A DNA stretch of 64,000 nucleotides from Gloeobacter violaceus PCC 7421 (GTDB taxonomy: Bacteria > Cyanobacteriota > Cyanobacteriia > Gloeobacterales > Gloeobacteraceae): positions 4,402,001 to 4,466,000 of the forward strand of contig NC_005125.1 of the NCBI RefSeq assembly GCF_000011385.1, written 5' to 3'. The notes below the pieces were generated by a model, which was not told the origin of the DNA, did not search any database, and saw only the letters and a list, made by a program, of their open reading frames with translations. Of the stretch, positions 54,806-63,396 are shown piece by piece. Position 1 is the first letter of the stretch. Every line of letters starts with the position of its first letter. The translations under genes were made by a program, and so were the position numbers.

Positions 54806-55083
54806 CCATTTTTTGGGCTCCCACGGCTCTTGAGGATCTTGCGGCACTGCGGGCCAACTACCCCGCGTCGTACCCCGAAGTCAAGTCCAAAGCCCTCTCT
54901 CGGTTGGAAGCCGTGCTCGGCAACCTCGCCGTCTTTCCCGACATGGGCAGGCCCGGGAGCATAGAAGGCACCAGAGAGTTCGCCATCTCCGGTACTCCCT
55001 TTGTCCTTGTCTACAGGCGGGAGCCGCAACGCCTGGTCGTCCTTGCCGTCCGCGACGGACGGATGGACCCGCAAGCGCAATAA
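54793..55083 (+). CDS. ParE/RelE-family toxin
   Basis: The protein has 96 residues from the ATG at 54793. The fold is recognisable from FWAPTALEDLAALRANYPAS, then LEAVLGNLAVFPDMGRPGSI and the C-terminal strands FAISGTPFVLVYRREPQRLV then VLAVRDGRMDP. The PDMGRPG-x(5)-R-x(4)-GTPFVLVYR layout is the ParE/RelE pattern. ParE proteins poison gyrase and RelE proteins cut mRNA, and the two cannot be separated by eye here. The gene is intact and paired with the RHH antitoxin, making this the best-preserved toxin-antitoxin module in the window. Confidence 0.87.
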   Translation: MAGVAIFWAPTALEDLAALRANYPASYPEVKSKALSRLEAVLGNLAVFPDMGRPGSIEGTREFAISGTPFVLVYRREPQRLVVLAVRDGRMDPQAQ

Positions 55084-55102
55084 CTTGGGTCCAAAAAAAT
55101 CC

Positions 55103-56644
55103 TCAGCGCCCTGCCGTGGCCAGGGTGCGATCCATCTGGGTGCGGATCTGGCCGCGAATTTCCTCGCGGAACTCGAAAAAGTGCTCGCCGTGGGCGCACA
55201 CCGTCAGGTACGGCCCCAACGCCTGGGGGTTGCGCTGCAGGAGGCTCCACAACTGCGACCAAAACAATACGCGCGTCTCGGGGCGCTGCACTCCCTGCAG
55301 CCAGATGATCTTGAGCAGGCCGCGCAGTTCGGGTAAATCGGGCATTTTGAAGGGGCGTTTGCCCTTGGGCATGCCCAGGTCGAGAGCGTGGCGGTAGCAG
55401 CGGCGCATGAAGCGCGCCGGTTCGTACAACTCCCAAAAGGCTTCCACGTATTCTTCGGCAATTTGCTCGATCGGGCGGGTGGGCCGGAAATTCATCAAAG
55501 TGCTCTGGTTCATGCCGGTGCCCATGGCCACCAGCCGGTTTTCCTTTTCAAGGCGGCTCCAAAGCGCAGTACCGGGCAGGGCCTGCAGCATGCTGAACAT
55601 CGCGTCGGGAATGGCGGTCTGCTCGACAAAGCGGATGATCCGGCCGCCCGCCCCGGCTTTTTCGTTGTCGAAGCCGATGATGAACCCGGCCAAAAGTCTC
55701 AGCCCCGCCCGGGTGATCTTCAGGCACGATTCGCCGAGGGGTTTGCGGTTGTTTTGGAATTTTTGGGTGAGGGTGAGGCTCTCCTCGTCGGGGGTCTCAA
55801 TGCCCAAAAACACCGAGTCGAAGCCCGCCTCGACCATCAGTTCGAGCAACTCGTCGTCTTCGGCCAGATTGATCGAGGCCTCGGTGGTAAAGCGAAAAGG
55901 AAATCCGCGCTCCTGCATCCAGGGGGCAAGTTGCTTGAGCATGAGCTTGACGTTGCGCTGGTTGCCGATGAAGTTGTCGTCGACGACGAACACCGAGCGG
56001 TTCCATCCGAGATCGACCAGCGCCTGCAGTTCGGCGAGCAGCTGCTCGGGGGTCTTGGTGCGCGGCTTGCGGCCGTAGAGCACGATAATGTCGCAAAATT
56101 CGCACTGAAACGGACAGCCACGCGAGAACTGCACCGACATCGAATCGTAAGCGTCCAGTTCCAATAAATCGAAGCGCGGCACCGGGGTGAGGGTGACATC
56201 GGGCTTCTCGGCGGCCCGGAACACCCCGCTCCCCTCGCCCCCGGCCAGGGCCGCCAGAAACTTCGGAATGGTCAACTCGCCTTCGTCAAGCACCAGATAG
56301 TCGGCTCCCGCTTCGAGCGCATCCTCGGGAATCGAGGTCGGGTAGGGACCGCCCACCGCCACCTTGACTCCCCGGCGCACCGCTTCGCGGATCAGGTGCA
56401 AAAAATCGTCCTTCTGCACCATCATCGCCGAGATGATCGCCAGGTCCGCCCAGGCCCAATCCGCCTCGCTCTCAAAGCGAACGTTGCGATCTACCAGACG
56501 AAAGTTCCACTCCTGCGGCAGCATCGCCGCCACCGTCACCAACCCCAAAGGCGGCAACAACACCTTGCGACCGATCAGCTTGAGCACTCGCTCGAAGGAC
56601 CAGAAGGTTTTGGGAAAAATGGGCGAGAACAAAAGCACGTTCAT
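55103..56644 (-). CDS. B12-binding radical SAM protein with DUF4070 (HpnP-like candidate)
   Basis: The protein has 513 residues from the ATG read 56644-56642. The N-terminal cobalamin-binding Rossmann domain spans about 1-140 (LLPPLGLVTVAAMLPQEW, VKVAVGGPYPTSIPE). The radical SAM cluster motif C-x3-C-x2-C is in FSRGCPFQCEFCDIIVLYG, with the SAM-binding TEASINLAEDDELLELM and FLGIETPDEESL. The C-terminal DUF4070 holds GFIIGFDNEKAG and MLQALPGTALWSRLEKENRL. This is the architecture of HpnP, the C-2 hopanoid methylase, and of related enzymes of unknown substrate. Assignment to HpnP itself is uncertain, and no other hopanoid gene is in the window. An inverted repeat lies just upstream of the start. 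Confidence 0.82.
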   Translation of the reverse strand: MNVLLFSPIFPKTFWSFERVLKLIGRKVLLPPLGLVTVAAMLPQEWNFRLVDRNVRFESEADWAWADLAIISAMMVQKDDFLHLIREAVRRGVKVAVGGPYPTSIPEDALEAGADYLVLDEGELTIPKFLAALAGGEGSGVFRAAEKPDVTLTPVPRFDLLELDAYDSMSVQFSRGCPFQCEFCDIIVLYGRKPRTKTPEQLLAELQALVDLGWNRSVFVVDDNFIGNQRNVKLMLKQLAPWMQERGFPFRFTTEASINLAEDDELLELMVEAGFDSVFLGIETPDEESLTLTQKFQNNRKPLGESCLKITRAGLRLLAGFIIGFDNEKAGAGGRIIRFVEQTAIPDAMFSMLQALPGTALWSRLEKENRLVAMGTGMNQSTLMNFRPTRPIEQIAEEYVEAFWELYEPARFMRRCYRHALDLGMPKGKRPFKMPDLPELRGLLKIIWLQGVQRPETRVLFWSQLWSLLQRNPQALGPYLTVCAHGEHFFEFREEIRGQIRTQMDRTLATAGR

Positions 56645-56670
56645 GACTAACCGGGCTGCAAGAATGGGTA

Positions 56671-56707
56671 ACAGTATATCAGACAATGGATTGGATATAC
56701 TGTCTGA
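56671..56707. promoter_or_regulatory. Overlapping inverted repeats upstream of the radical SAM gene
   Basis: ACAGTATATC (56671-56680) and GATATACTGT (56694-56703) form a perfect 10-bp dyad with a 13-nt spacer. TCAGACA (56679-56685) and TGTCTGA (56701-56707) form a second 7-bp dyad with a 15-nt spacer that shares bases with the first. On the minus strand, TATACT within the left arm could be a -10 element. It looks like an operator, 27 bp before the ATG at 56644. Confidence 0.5.
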
Positions 56708-56841
56708 ATGGGCTGATACTCTCTATAGAGGGGAAGGGAGCAATGCAAAAATGCGGTTTTTATCAGCTTCCTTCGCGCGTGATTGGGGTTAGAAGCGTTA
56801 AATACAGACATGCAGTTCGCATCGATTGATCCGAGATGGGT

Positions 56842-58326
56842 TCAGTCGGCTGTCGGCCCCTCCAGCAGTCGCGCGGCGATCAGGCGGGCTTCGAGATCGC
56901 GGCGGCGGGCGATTTCGGCCCTCAGCAACACCTGCAGACGATTGACCAATTGGGCAAGTTTTTGGGCTTCGCGGGCGCTGTAGCGGGCGGGCGGATCAAA
57001 GACCGGTTGCAGGGGACCCCAATCCGGATCGAGCGCTACCGGCGAGGCCGCCTGCCGGACCGCCGGGGAGTAAACGGTATTACCCGGAGCGATCGAGGTT
57101 TTGCCCAGCACGCGGTTGTCCAAGAAATGGTTGTCGCCGTTTTGGCCCCGGCAACTGAGATCGCCCGTAATCACGTTGAAGGCGTAATGGCCGTGGGTGG
57201 CAGCATCGATAGCCAGTGAGGCCAGGGTGCAACTGGTGATGTACACCCCGAGACCCGTGCCGCCCTGCTGGTTGACTGCGACACGGCCCAGATCGCAGTG
57301 GCTGAAGCGCTGATTGGCTGCTCCCGGATAATCGAGGCGCACATCGCCGACCACTGAGTTGACGACTTTGAAGCCGGGCCGCACGGCGTTGCTGTAGAGG
57401 TTGCCCACGCCGGCGCAATTGGAGATAAGCGAACCTGCCACGATATTGGGGGTCGGGTGGCGGATCCCGCAGAGGCTGCGGGAGTTGGCAAAGGTGGCGA
57501 CCCCGTAGCCGGTGAAGACAAAGCCTGTCTTGAAACCTACCAGCGCCATACCCTCGAACTGAAAGTCGCCCCCCTCGGCGCGCAGAAATTCAAATTGGCC
57601 TTGTTGTTTGGCTTCGCGCACCTCCCCGTGCACCTGGGAAAAAAAAATCCCGATCGGGCCGTTGCCCACCCCCAGACGCACCGAGATATAGGGCGAGACG
57701 CGGTTGTTTTCGCACTGCAGCGCGTTGAAGCGCAGCATATTGCAGGCGTCGCCCGGGACCGCACTGTTGGTCAGGTGCAATGCCGAATAGAGCGTCTGGG
57801 CCGGATCGGCGGGATCGCCCGCGCTGCGACCGCAATCTTGAATATTCAGGTTGCGAAATTCGCCGTCCTGGCACTTGTCGATGAGCAGCCCGGCGCCGTC
57901 GAAGCGGTTGACAGCGACATCGGTGCAGAGCGCATAGGCGATCTGCTTGAGGTGGATGCCGTGGCAGCGGGCGGGGCCGCCCCGGTGGCTCCCCTGCAAC
58001 TGGAGGTGTTCGAGCACGATCCCCCAGGAGAAGCCCTCTGCATTGGCGAAGTATTCGAGGGCGCCGCGATCGGCGTAAGTGTCGGGCAGGTCGCACAGGA
58101 TAATGGAGTAGGCGTTGCTCGGCCCAGCGATGCGCACGGTGCTTCCGCGCGTTAGCGAAGCCGGGACGACCAGCGGCCGGGTGATCCGCCAGTATCCTCC
58201 GGGTATACAAAGGTTCGTCCAGCCGTCTGCGAGTGCTTTTTGCAACACCTGCCAGTTGTCGAACTTGCCGTCGCCCACGCAGCCGAACCGGCGGATGTCG
58301 GTCGCCTCTTCTTTGAAAGTTTCCAA
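56842..58326 (-). CDS. Right-handed beta-helix (pectate-lyase-3-like) protein
   Basis: The protein has 494 residues with no signal peptide. The start of the fold is DIRRFGCVGDGKFDNWQVLQ, the variant of DFGAxGDGxTDDTxAIQ found in glycoside hydrolase 28-like and phage tail-spike proteins, followed by LCIPGGYWRITRPLVVPASL. The central part is rich in N-x-x-I/V turns of a parallel beta-helix (VAVNRFDGAGLLIDKC, FRNLNIQDCG, FRNLN, GVYITSCTLASLAI, NHFLDNRVLG). The last 60 residues, REAQKLAQLVNRLQVLLRAE then IARRRDLEARLIAARLL, form a coiled coil that may trimerise it. Polysaccharide binding or cleavage is likely, but export is unclear. Confidence 0.82.
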   Translation of the reverse strand: METFKEEATDIRRFGCVGDGKFDNWQVLQKALADGWTNLCIPGGYWRITRPLVVPASLTRGSTVRIAGPSNAYSIILCDLPDTYADRGALEYFANAEGFSWGIVLEHLQLQGSHRGGPARCHGIHLKQIAYALCTDVAVNRFDGAGLLIDKCQDGEFRNLNIQDCGRSAGDPADPAQTLYSALHLTNSAVPGDACNMLRFNALQCENNRVSPYISVRLGVGNGPIGIFFSQVHGEVREAKQQGQFEFLRAEGGDFQFEGMALVGFKTGFVFTGYGVATFANSRSLCGIRHPTPNIVAGSLISNCAGVGNLYSNAVRPGFKVVNSVVGDVRLDYPGAANQRFSHCDLGRVAVNQQGGTGLGVYITSCTLASLAIDAATHGHYAFNVITGDLSCRGQNGDNHFLDNRVLGKTSIAPGNTVYSPAVRQAASPVALDPDWGPLQPVFDPPARYSAREAQKLAQLVNRLQVLLRAEIARRRDLEARLIAARLLEGPTAD

Positions 58327-58362
58327 GTGTCTGTCCCGAACGAACCCGACTCGAGTTTAGCC

Positions 58363-59067
58363 ATGCATTCCTGGAATCTTACGCCTCAACAGGCGATCGA
58401 AGTGCAAAAACAACTGGCCGTCCAGACCGTCCGCACGGGCAACCCCGAGGGGGTGCAACGCGTCGCCGGTGTGGATGTGAGCTTTAACCCCCGCGAGCCG
58501 AAAGCTCTAGTGCACGCGGTGGTGGTGGTGCTGAGCTATCCGGGCCTGGAGGTGGTCGACCGGCAGGCGGTGAGTGCGGCGGTCGATTTTCCCTACATTC
58601 CGGGATTGTTGAGCTTTCGGGAGGCGCCACCGATTCTTGCCGCCATCGGCCAACTGTCCCAGAAGCCGGACCTGGTGATCGTGGATGGCCACGGCTACGC
58701 CCACCCGCGCCGTCTGGGGATCGCTTCCCACCTGGGTCTGTTTCTCGATTTGCCCACGATCGGCTGCGCCAAATCGATCCTGGTGGGCCGTGCGGATGGG
58801 GATCTGGCCGAAGCGGCCGGTTCGCTCACGGACCTGCTCTGGCGCGGCGAAGTGGTGGGGCGAGCCGTGCGCACCCGCAGCCGCGTGCAGCCGGTCTATG
58901 TCTCCCCCGGACACCGCCTGGGTCTGGACAGTGCCGTCGAATGGGTGCTGCGCTGCTGCCGCGGGTACCGTTTGCCGGAGCCGACCCGCCAGGCCCACAA
59001 CTACAGCAACCTGGTGCGCAAGGCGCGCCAGCCCATCAGCCTCAACGGCCTGAGCGGCGCAAAATAA
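58363..59067 (+). CDS. nfi: Endonuclease V
   Basis: The protein has 234 residues from the ATG at 58363. It nicks DNA one base 3' of deaminated bases, mainly inosine. The catalytic pocket is intact: first Asp in VAGVDVSFNPRE, the DFPYIPGLLSFREAP wedge motif with Tyr and Glu, and VIVDGHGYAHPRRLGIASHL with the third acidic residue and His. TIGCAKSILVGRAD provides the conserved Lys. The length matches bacterial EndoV. Its 3' end overlaps that of the convergent glycosyltransferase gene by 26 bp. Confidence 0.96.
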   Translation: MHSWNLTPQQAIEVQKQLAVQTVRTGNPEGVQRVAGVDVSFNPREPKALVHAVVVVLSYPGLEVVDRQAVSAAVDFPYIPGLLSFREAPPILAAIGQLSQKPDLVIVDGHGYAHPRRLGIASHLGLFLDLPTIGCAKSILVGRADGDLAEAAGSLTDLLWRGEVVGRAVRTRSRVQPVYVSPGHRLGLDSAVEWVLRCCRGYRLPEPTRQAHNYSNLVRKARQPISLNGLSGAK

Positions 59068-60694
59068 AGACTTCCTGGACGCCGACGGGCATCCAGCGCT
59101 CGACACGGTGCCGCTCGTAGATGGTGTAGCCGTCGATGGGTCCGAAAGCAAAGACAAATTCGTCACGGTCCACCCACCACCAGCTCTTTCCCGGCTGGGC
59201 ACGGTACTTCGAGTCGTACAGATACCAGCCGTTGAACTCGAAGCCGCCGTCGGTATTGGTGGGACTGAGCCGACCCTCCGCCATCGCCGAGCGCAACACC
59301 TGCCAGCGCACCCGGTTCCAGGCCAGGTAGTCGTGGGTGGTCGCAGCGGCAAACACCCCGTAGCCCAAAATCAGCGCCAGGGCGACCCTGAAGAGGGCAC
59401 CGGGCACAGCCCGCGGCGGCGGTACGCGGGCGAAGATCATGACAAGCGGGAAAAAGTACAGCAAATAGCGATCGTAGGAAGCGGTGCGCGGGGCAATCAG
59501 CACGAAGTAGAGCGCGATGCCCACCCAGGCGAAGACAAGGCGCCATCGCTCGCTCCGGTCGCAGCCGGCGGCCACAAAGGCAATCAGTCCTGCCCCGAGT
59601 GCGCCGAGCGTCGTGACGGCGAGCCAGAGACCCACCGGGGCCGTCGGGATGTGGGGTAGCCAGAGGGTAAAAGTGTCCTTGAGAATCGGAAAGCCGGCAC
59701 CGCAATCGTAGAGCACCCCACCAAAAATCTGGGGAATCAGGGCGTCGCGCAGCGAAGTCTTGCCGGCGGCGGCGATGGCCACCATCGCCGCTGCAAACAA
59801 TCCTCCCGCCCCGGCGGCCCAGCATTTTTCCCGCCCCGCCAGTTGCCGCCAGCGGCCGGCGGCGACCGGGATGAGCCAGGGCACCAGAAACAGCCCCACG
59901 TAGAGCGCCGCTTGCGCCAGCGAACGGACCGAGCGGCCCAGACCCTCCGCACTCAGGAGCATCCGCACCAGTTCGCCCGCCTGCTCGCTATAGGTCTGGG
60001 GCAACCGCCCGGTAGCGGCAAGCCAACCCTGGTAGATTGCCAGAGTTATCATTACAGCCGCCGCAGGCCATGCCGCCTTGAGCAGCGAACCTACCCGCAG
60101 ACCGTGCTTGACCAGGTAGCCCGCGGCAAAAGCAAGCGGCAACGCCAGGGCAAACTGGCGCGTCAGCACCGCGGCGCAGGCGAATAACGTTCCTAGGACA
60201 ACGCTCAGGCTCGAACCTGTGCGGATCCCCCGGATGAACAGCCAGATGGCGGGGGTGCAGAAGGCGTAGAAGGGCACGTCGGTCATGAACGTGAAGGCCA
60301 GATCTACGTAAATTGGGTTGACCGTCAGCAGCAGCGCCCCGAGCAAGGCGAGCGGCGGCCCGGCTCCCAGTTCACGCCCCAGGGCGTAGGTAGAGGCTGC
60401 CCCCACCCAGGCGAGCACGAGCGTCGATAAGCGCAGCGCCGTGAAGGAAAAACCGCCGGGCAGGCAAAATAGCGACCCCCACAGCACCTGGGCGATCTGG
60501 CTGGCGGGTGCCCAGTCGGTAAGCTGCAAATCCCCTTGGTCCAGAATCGACTGCACGGCCTTGGCGTAGGCCCAGTCGTCGTTGAGGGGAAAGTTCCCCA
60601 CGGGATTGACCAGCAGAGCGAGGAGGCACCAGACGAGGGCGAGCCCGACGATTGCCGCAACGTCTTTCCAGCTGGGGAGGATTGTCCGAGCCAC
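59042..60694 (-). CDS. GT39/GT83-type membrane glycosyltransferase
   Basis: The protein has 550 residues. A first helix (VAAIVGLALVWCLLALLV) is followed by NPVGNFPLNDDWAYAKAVQS, with the acidic pair of PMT/ArnT-like transferases in the first periplasmic loop. About eleven more hydrophobic segments follow, including LALLGALLLTVNPIYVDLAF and FMTDVPFYAFCTPAIWLFI. A C-terminal soluble domain ends IYERHRVERWMPVGVQEVFI. Such enzymes transfer sugars from polyprenyl phosphate to lipid or protein acceptors outside the membrane. It is divergent from the oxidoreductase-GtrA fusion gene (181 bp between), and GtrA-type proteins handle the same kind of lipid-linked sugar, so a shared pathway is plausible. 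Confidence 0.85.
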   Translation of the reverse strand: MARTILPSWKDVAAIVGLALVWCLLALLVNPVGNFPLNDDWAYAKAVQSILDQGDLQLTDWAPASQIAQVLWGSLFCLPGGFSFTALRLSTLVLAWVGAASTYALGRELGAGPPLALLGALLLTVNPIYVDLAFTFMTDVPFYAFCTPAIWLFIRGIRTGSSLSVVLGTLFACAAVLTRQFALALPLAFAAGYLVKHGLRVGSLLKAAWPAAAVMITLAIYQGWLAATGRLPQTYSEQAGELVRMLLSAEGLGRSVRSLAQAALYVGLFLVPWLIPVAAGRWRQLAGREKCWAAGAGGLFAAAMVAIAAAGKTSLRDALIPQIFGGVLYDCGAGFPILKDTFTLWLPHIPTAPVGLWLAVTTLGALGAGLIAFVAAGCDRSERWRLVFAWVGIALYFVLIAPRTASYDRYLLYFFPLVMIFARVPPPRAVPGALFRVALALILGYGVFAAATTHDYLAWNRVRWQVLRSAMAEGRLSPTNTDGGFEFNGWYLYDSKYRAQPGKSWWWVDRDEFVFAFGPIDGYTIYERHRVERWMPVGVQEVFILRRSGR

Positions 60695-60875
60695 GCTTGC
60701 ACCTGTGCCGTTTCCGAAAAGTCTACAGGCTCATCAATGCAGGGGAGGCCGGTGGCCGCTCCGGGGCGATCGCGTTAGCGTGGTTGGAAACTTGTGCGCA
60801 CCTGCAAATCCGTCGGGCGCATTGCAGCCTACCACCTGCCGCGCCGCACCCTTTGCCGCTTTGAGATTAGCCGCC

Positions 60876-62768
60876 ATGTCCCAATTCGACCAGGGTTCCG
60901 CACCCGTTTATGTCCTGGGGGGCGGGCCGGCGGGCCTTGCCGCCGCCTATACGCTCACCAAATTGGGCTACCCCGTCGTGGTCGTCGAGCGCGACCACTG
61001 CGTGGGCGGATTGGCCCGGAGTATCGAACACAAAGGCTTTATTCTCGATTACGGTCCGCACCGCTTTTTCACCAAGCTCGCCCCTGTGCTCGCTTTCTGG
61101 GATGAGGTGCTCGGATCCGAGCAGGTAACCGTCAACCGGCTGACACGCATTTACTACGGCGGCAAATATTTTTCTTATCCGCTCAAGGCTTTCGAGGCGC
61201 TTTTCTCGCTGGGGTTTGTCGAAAGCGCCCGCATCGTGTTGTCCTACGCCCTGGCCCAACTGTTTCCGAACCGCCGGCCCAAGCATTTTGCCGAGTGGGT
61301 GAGCGCCCGCTTCGGCAGGCGGCTGTTTGAAATTTTCTTCGAGGGTTATACCGAAAAGCTCTGGGGCATCAAATGCACCGAGATTTCGGCAGACTGGGCG
61401 GCCCAGCGCATCAAGGGACTTTCGCTGCTGAAGGCCGTCCGTAACGCCCTTTTGGGCAACGACGGCAAGGTCAAAAGCCTCATCGATCAGTTTCAATTCC
61501 CGCGCCTGGGTTCGGGGCAGCTTTACGAGCGCACCGCCGACTACCTGACCGGTCACGGTCAGACAGTTTTGCTCGACACCGAGGTAGTCGGCTTGCACCG
61601 GTCCGGCGAACAGGTTACCGCCCTTACCCTCAAGGACCGCCACAGCGGCCGGGAGGCGGTGGTCGAGTGCTCCGCCGTCATATCTTCGATTCCGCTGTCG
61701 TTGCTTGTCCAGCAGCTGGAACCGGCCGCCCCCCCGGAGGTGCTCTCGGCGGCCCGTTCGCTGAAATTTCGCAACACGGTGCTGGTGTATTTGTTCGTCG
61801 AGGGCGGCAATCTCTTTCCGGACAACTGGCTCTACATCAACGATCCGACCGTCGAGTTGGGGCGGGTGACCAATTTTGCCAACTGGTCGCAGGATATGCT
61901 GGGCGATCGGACTTTGACACCGCTGTGTTGCGAATATTGGTGCCAGTTCGACGGCACTTGGAAGATGGCCGATCACGAATTGCTCGCCCGTGCCGAGCGC
62001 GACTTGCGCCGGATCGGCTTGATGGGCAAACAAAAGGTCGCGGACGGTTTTGTCGTTCGCTTGCCGCGCACCTATCCGATCTACGCCGGCAATTACAAGC
62101 AGGCCCTGGCCACCATCCAGGACTATCTGGGCCGGTTTGCCAATTTGCAGGCGGTGGGCCGCTACGGAGCCTTCAAGTACAACAACCAGGATCACAGTTT
62201 GCTGATGGGTATCCTCGCCGCTGAGAATGTCGCAAATCCCGGCAAGCACGATCTCTGGTCGGTCAACTCCGACAGCGAATATCAAGAAGAAGCCAAATCC
62301 GGCGAGAAAACGACCCCGGCCCCCCAGGGGCCGGTGACCCAGGGGCCGAAACTACCCGAGCCCATCGCCAAACTCGGCTCCCAGATGGGGGGATACCTGA
62401 TCACGGGCGGTCTGGCAACGGTGGTGGACGTGGCGGTGTTTTCGGCCCTCACCCAAATCGGCCTCTGGTACGTGGCGGCGCTGTGCGTCAGTTTCTTCGG
62501 GGGGCTTACCACCAACTTCGTTCTGAGCCGGCGCTTCGTGTTCGGTGTCTACTGGAACAACTGGCGCTGGCAATTCGTGGTCTTCGCCACCGTCGCCCTC
62601 AACAGCCTGCTGGCCAACCTGGGGCTGTTGCAACTGCTCATCAACGACGTGCAGATGGACGCGACCTTGGCCCGGCTGATCAGCGCCGCCTGTGTGGCAC
62701 TCTTGAGCTTCACAGGCCATAAACTCTATTCGTTTGCCAACCACGAGCGGGCGCTCAGCGCGGATTAG
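60876..62768 (+). CDS. FAD-dependent oxidoreductase (UDP-galactopyranose-mutase-like) fused to a GtrA membrane domain
   Basis: The protein has 630 residues from the ATG at 60876. The open frame upstream to 60582 overlaps the divergent gene and is not conserved. Residues about 8-465 form a flavin amine-oxidase-like domain: VYVLGGGPAGLAAAYTLTKL, ERDHCVGGLARSIEHKGFIL, DYGPHRFFTK and a late FAD motif AVGRYGAFKYNNQDHSLLMG. A Pro/Gly linker (TTPAPQGPVTQGPKLPEPIA) joins it to residues about 500-630, a four-helix GtrA-like domain (GGYLITGGLATVVDVAVFSA, TTNFVLSRRFVFG, SFTGHKLYSFANHERAL). GtrA proteins help flip or hold polyprenyl-linked sugars. The fusion suggests a membrane-bound enzyme acting on a lipid-linked sugar. 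Both domains look complete. Confidence 0.88.
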   Translation: MSQFDQGSAPVYVLGGGPAGLAAAYTLTKLGYPVVVVERDHCVGGLARSIEHKGFILDYGPHRFFTKLAPVLAFWDEVLGSEQVTVNRLTRIYYGGKYFSYPLKAFEALFSLGFVESARIVLSYALAQLFPNRRPKHFAEWVSARFGRRLFEIFFEGYTEKLWGIKCTEISADWAAQRIKGLSLLKAVRNALLGNDGKVKSLIDQFQFPRLGSGQLYERTADYLTGHGQTVLLDTEVVGLHRSGEQVTALTLKDRHSGREAVVECSAVISSIPLSLLVQQLEPAAPPEVLSAARSLKFRNTVLVYLFVEGGNLFPDNWLYINDPTVELGRVTNFANWSQDMLGDRTLTPLCCEYWCQFDGTWKMADHELLARAERDLRRIGLMGKQKVADGFVVRLPRTYPIYAGNYKQALATIQDYLGRFANLQAVGRYGAFKYNNQDHSLLMGILAAENVANPGKHDLWSVNSDSEYQEEAKSGEKTTPAPQGPVTQGPKLPEPIAKLGSQMGGYLITGGLATVVDVAVFSALTQIGLWYVAALCVSFFGGLTTNFVLSRRFVFGVYWNNWRWQFVVFATVALNSLLANLGLLQLLINDVQMDATLARLISAACVALLSFTGHKLYSFANHERALSAD

Positions 62769-62876
62769 GCAGAGGGTTTTGGCCGCTGCGGACGGTGTTG
62801 AACCTGTGCAGCAGCCTGAGGCTTCTCGCTAAAACCAGCTAAAATAGCCCTCGGACAAAGTAAGGAGAAGCATCCC

Positions 62877-63389
62877 GTGCTGAAGCGTTTGCTCCGCTGG
62901 TTGGTGGCGGCAAGTTTGGTTCTGGCGGCAGGGGTGTCACCAGGACAGGCGCAGTCGGGCTTCTGCCTGGTGGGCTGCGCGCAGGACGCCGACCTCATCC
63001 TCAACTACAAAGTCGAGGACCGCTCCCACGATTACACCTCCGACCGCTATTTCCTGTGGATCAAACCCCAAAAAATCGCCGTGCGCGAGGTGCAGGTTAT
63101 TGCCGGTCCTGATTTCGATGGCCAGTTCAACACCAAGTTTGTCGAAGTGGCCTCTCGCACCTCCGGCAAGTCCTACACGGTCGAGGATGTGAACTGGGAT
63201 CGGGATCTGCGCGCCTTGACCGTGGTGCTGGCCGGCCCGATTCCCGCCTCCGAAGAAATCCAACTCGTGCTGAGCCAGGTGGTCAACCCGAGCAGCGAAG
63301 GCATCTACAAACTCAACGCCCGCGTTCTGGGCACCGAACCCAACCCGATCTACCGCTACGTGGGCACCTGGGCCATCACCATCGAGTAG
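62877..63389 (+). CDS. DUF2808 exported protein
   Basis: The protein has 170 residues from a GTG at 62877, with AAGGAGAAG 6-9 nt upstream. The signal peptide is LLRWLVAASLVLAAGVSPGQ then AQS. The mature part has the DUF2808 features FLWIKPQKIAVREVQVIAG, then VEVASRTSGKSYTVEDVNWD and IQLVLSQVVNPSSEGIYKLN, ending YRYVGTWAITIE. The family is essentially restricted to cyanobacteria and has no known function. The CLVGCAQDAD segment adds a Cys pair near the mature N-terminus. It supports the cyanobacterial assignment of the window. Confidence 0.88.
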   Translation: MLKRLLRWLVAASLVLAAGVSPGQAQSGFCLVGCAQDADLILNYKVEDRSHDYTSDRYFLWIKPQKIAVREVQVIAGPDFDGQFNTKFVEVASRTSGKSYTVEDVNWDRDLRALTVVLAGPIPASEEIQLVLSQVVNPSSEGIYKLNARVLGTEPNPIYRYVGTWAITIE

Positions 63390-63396
63390 GCGCGCC

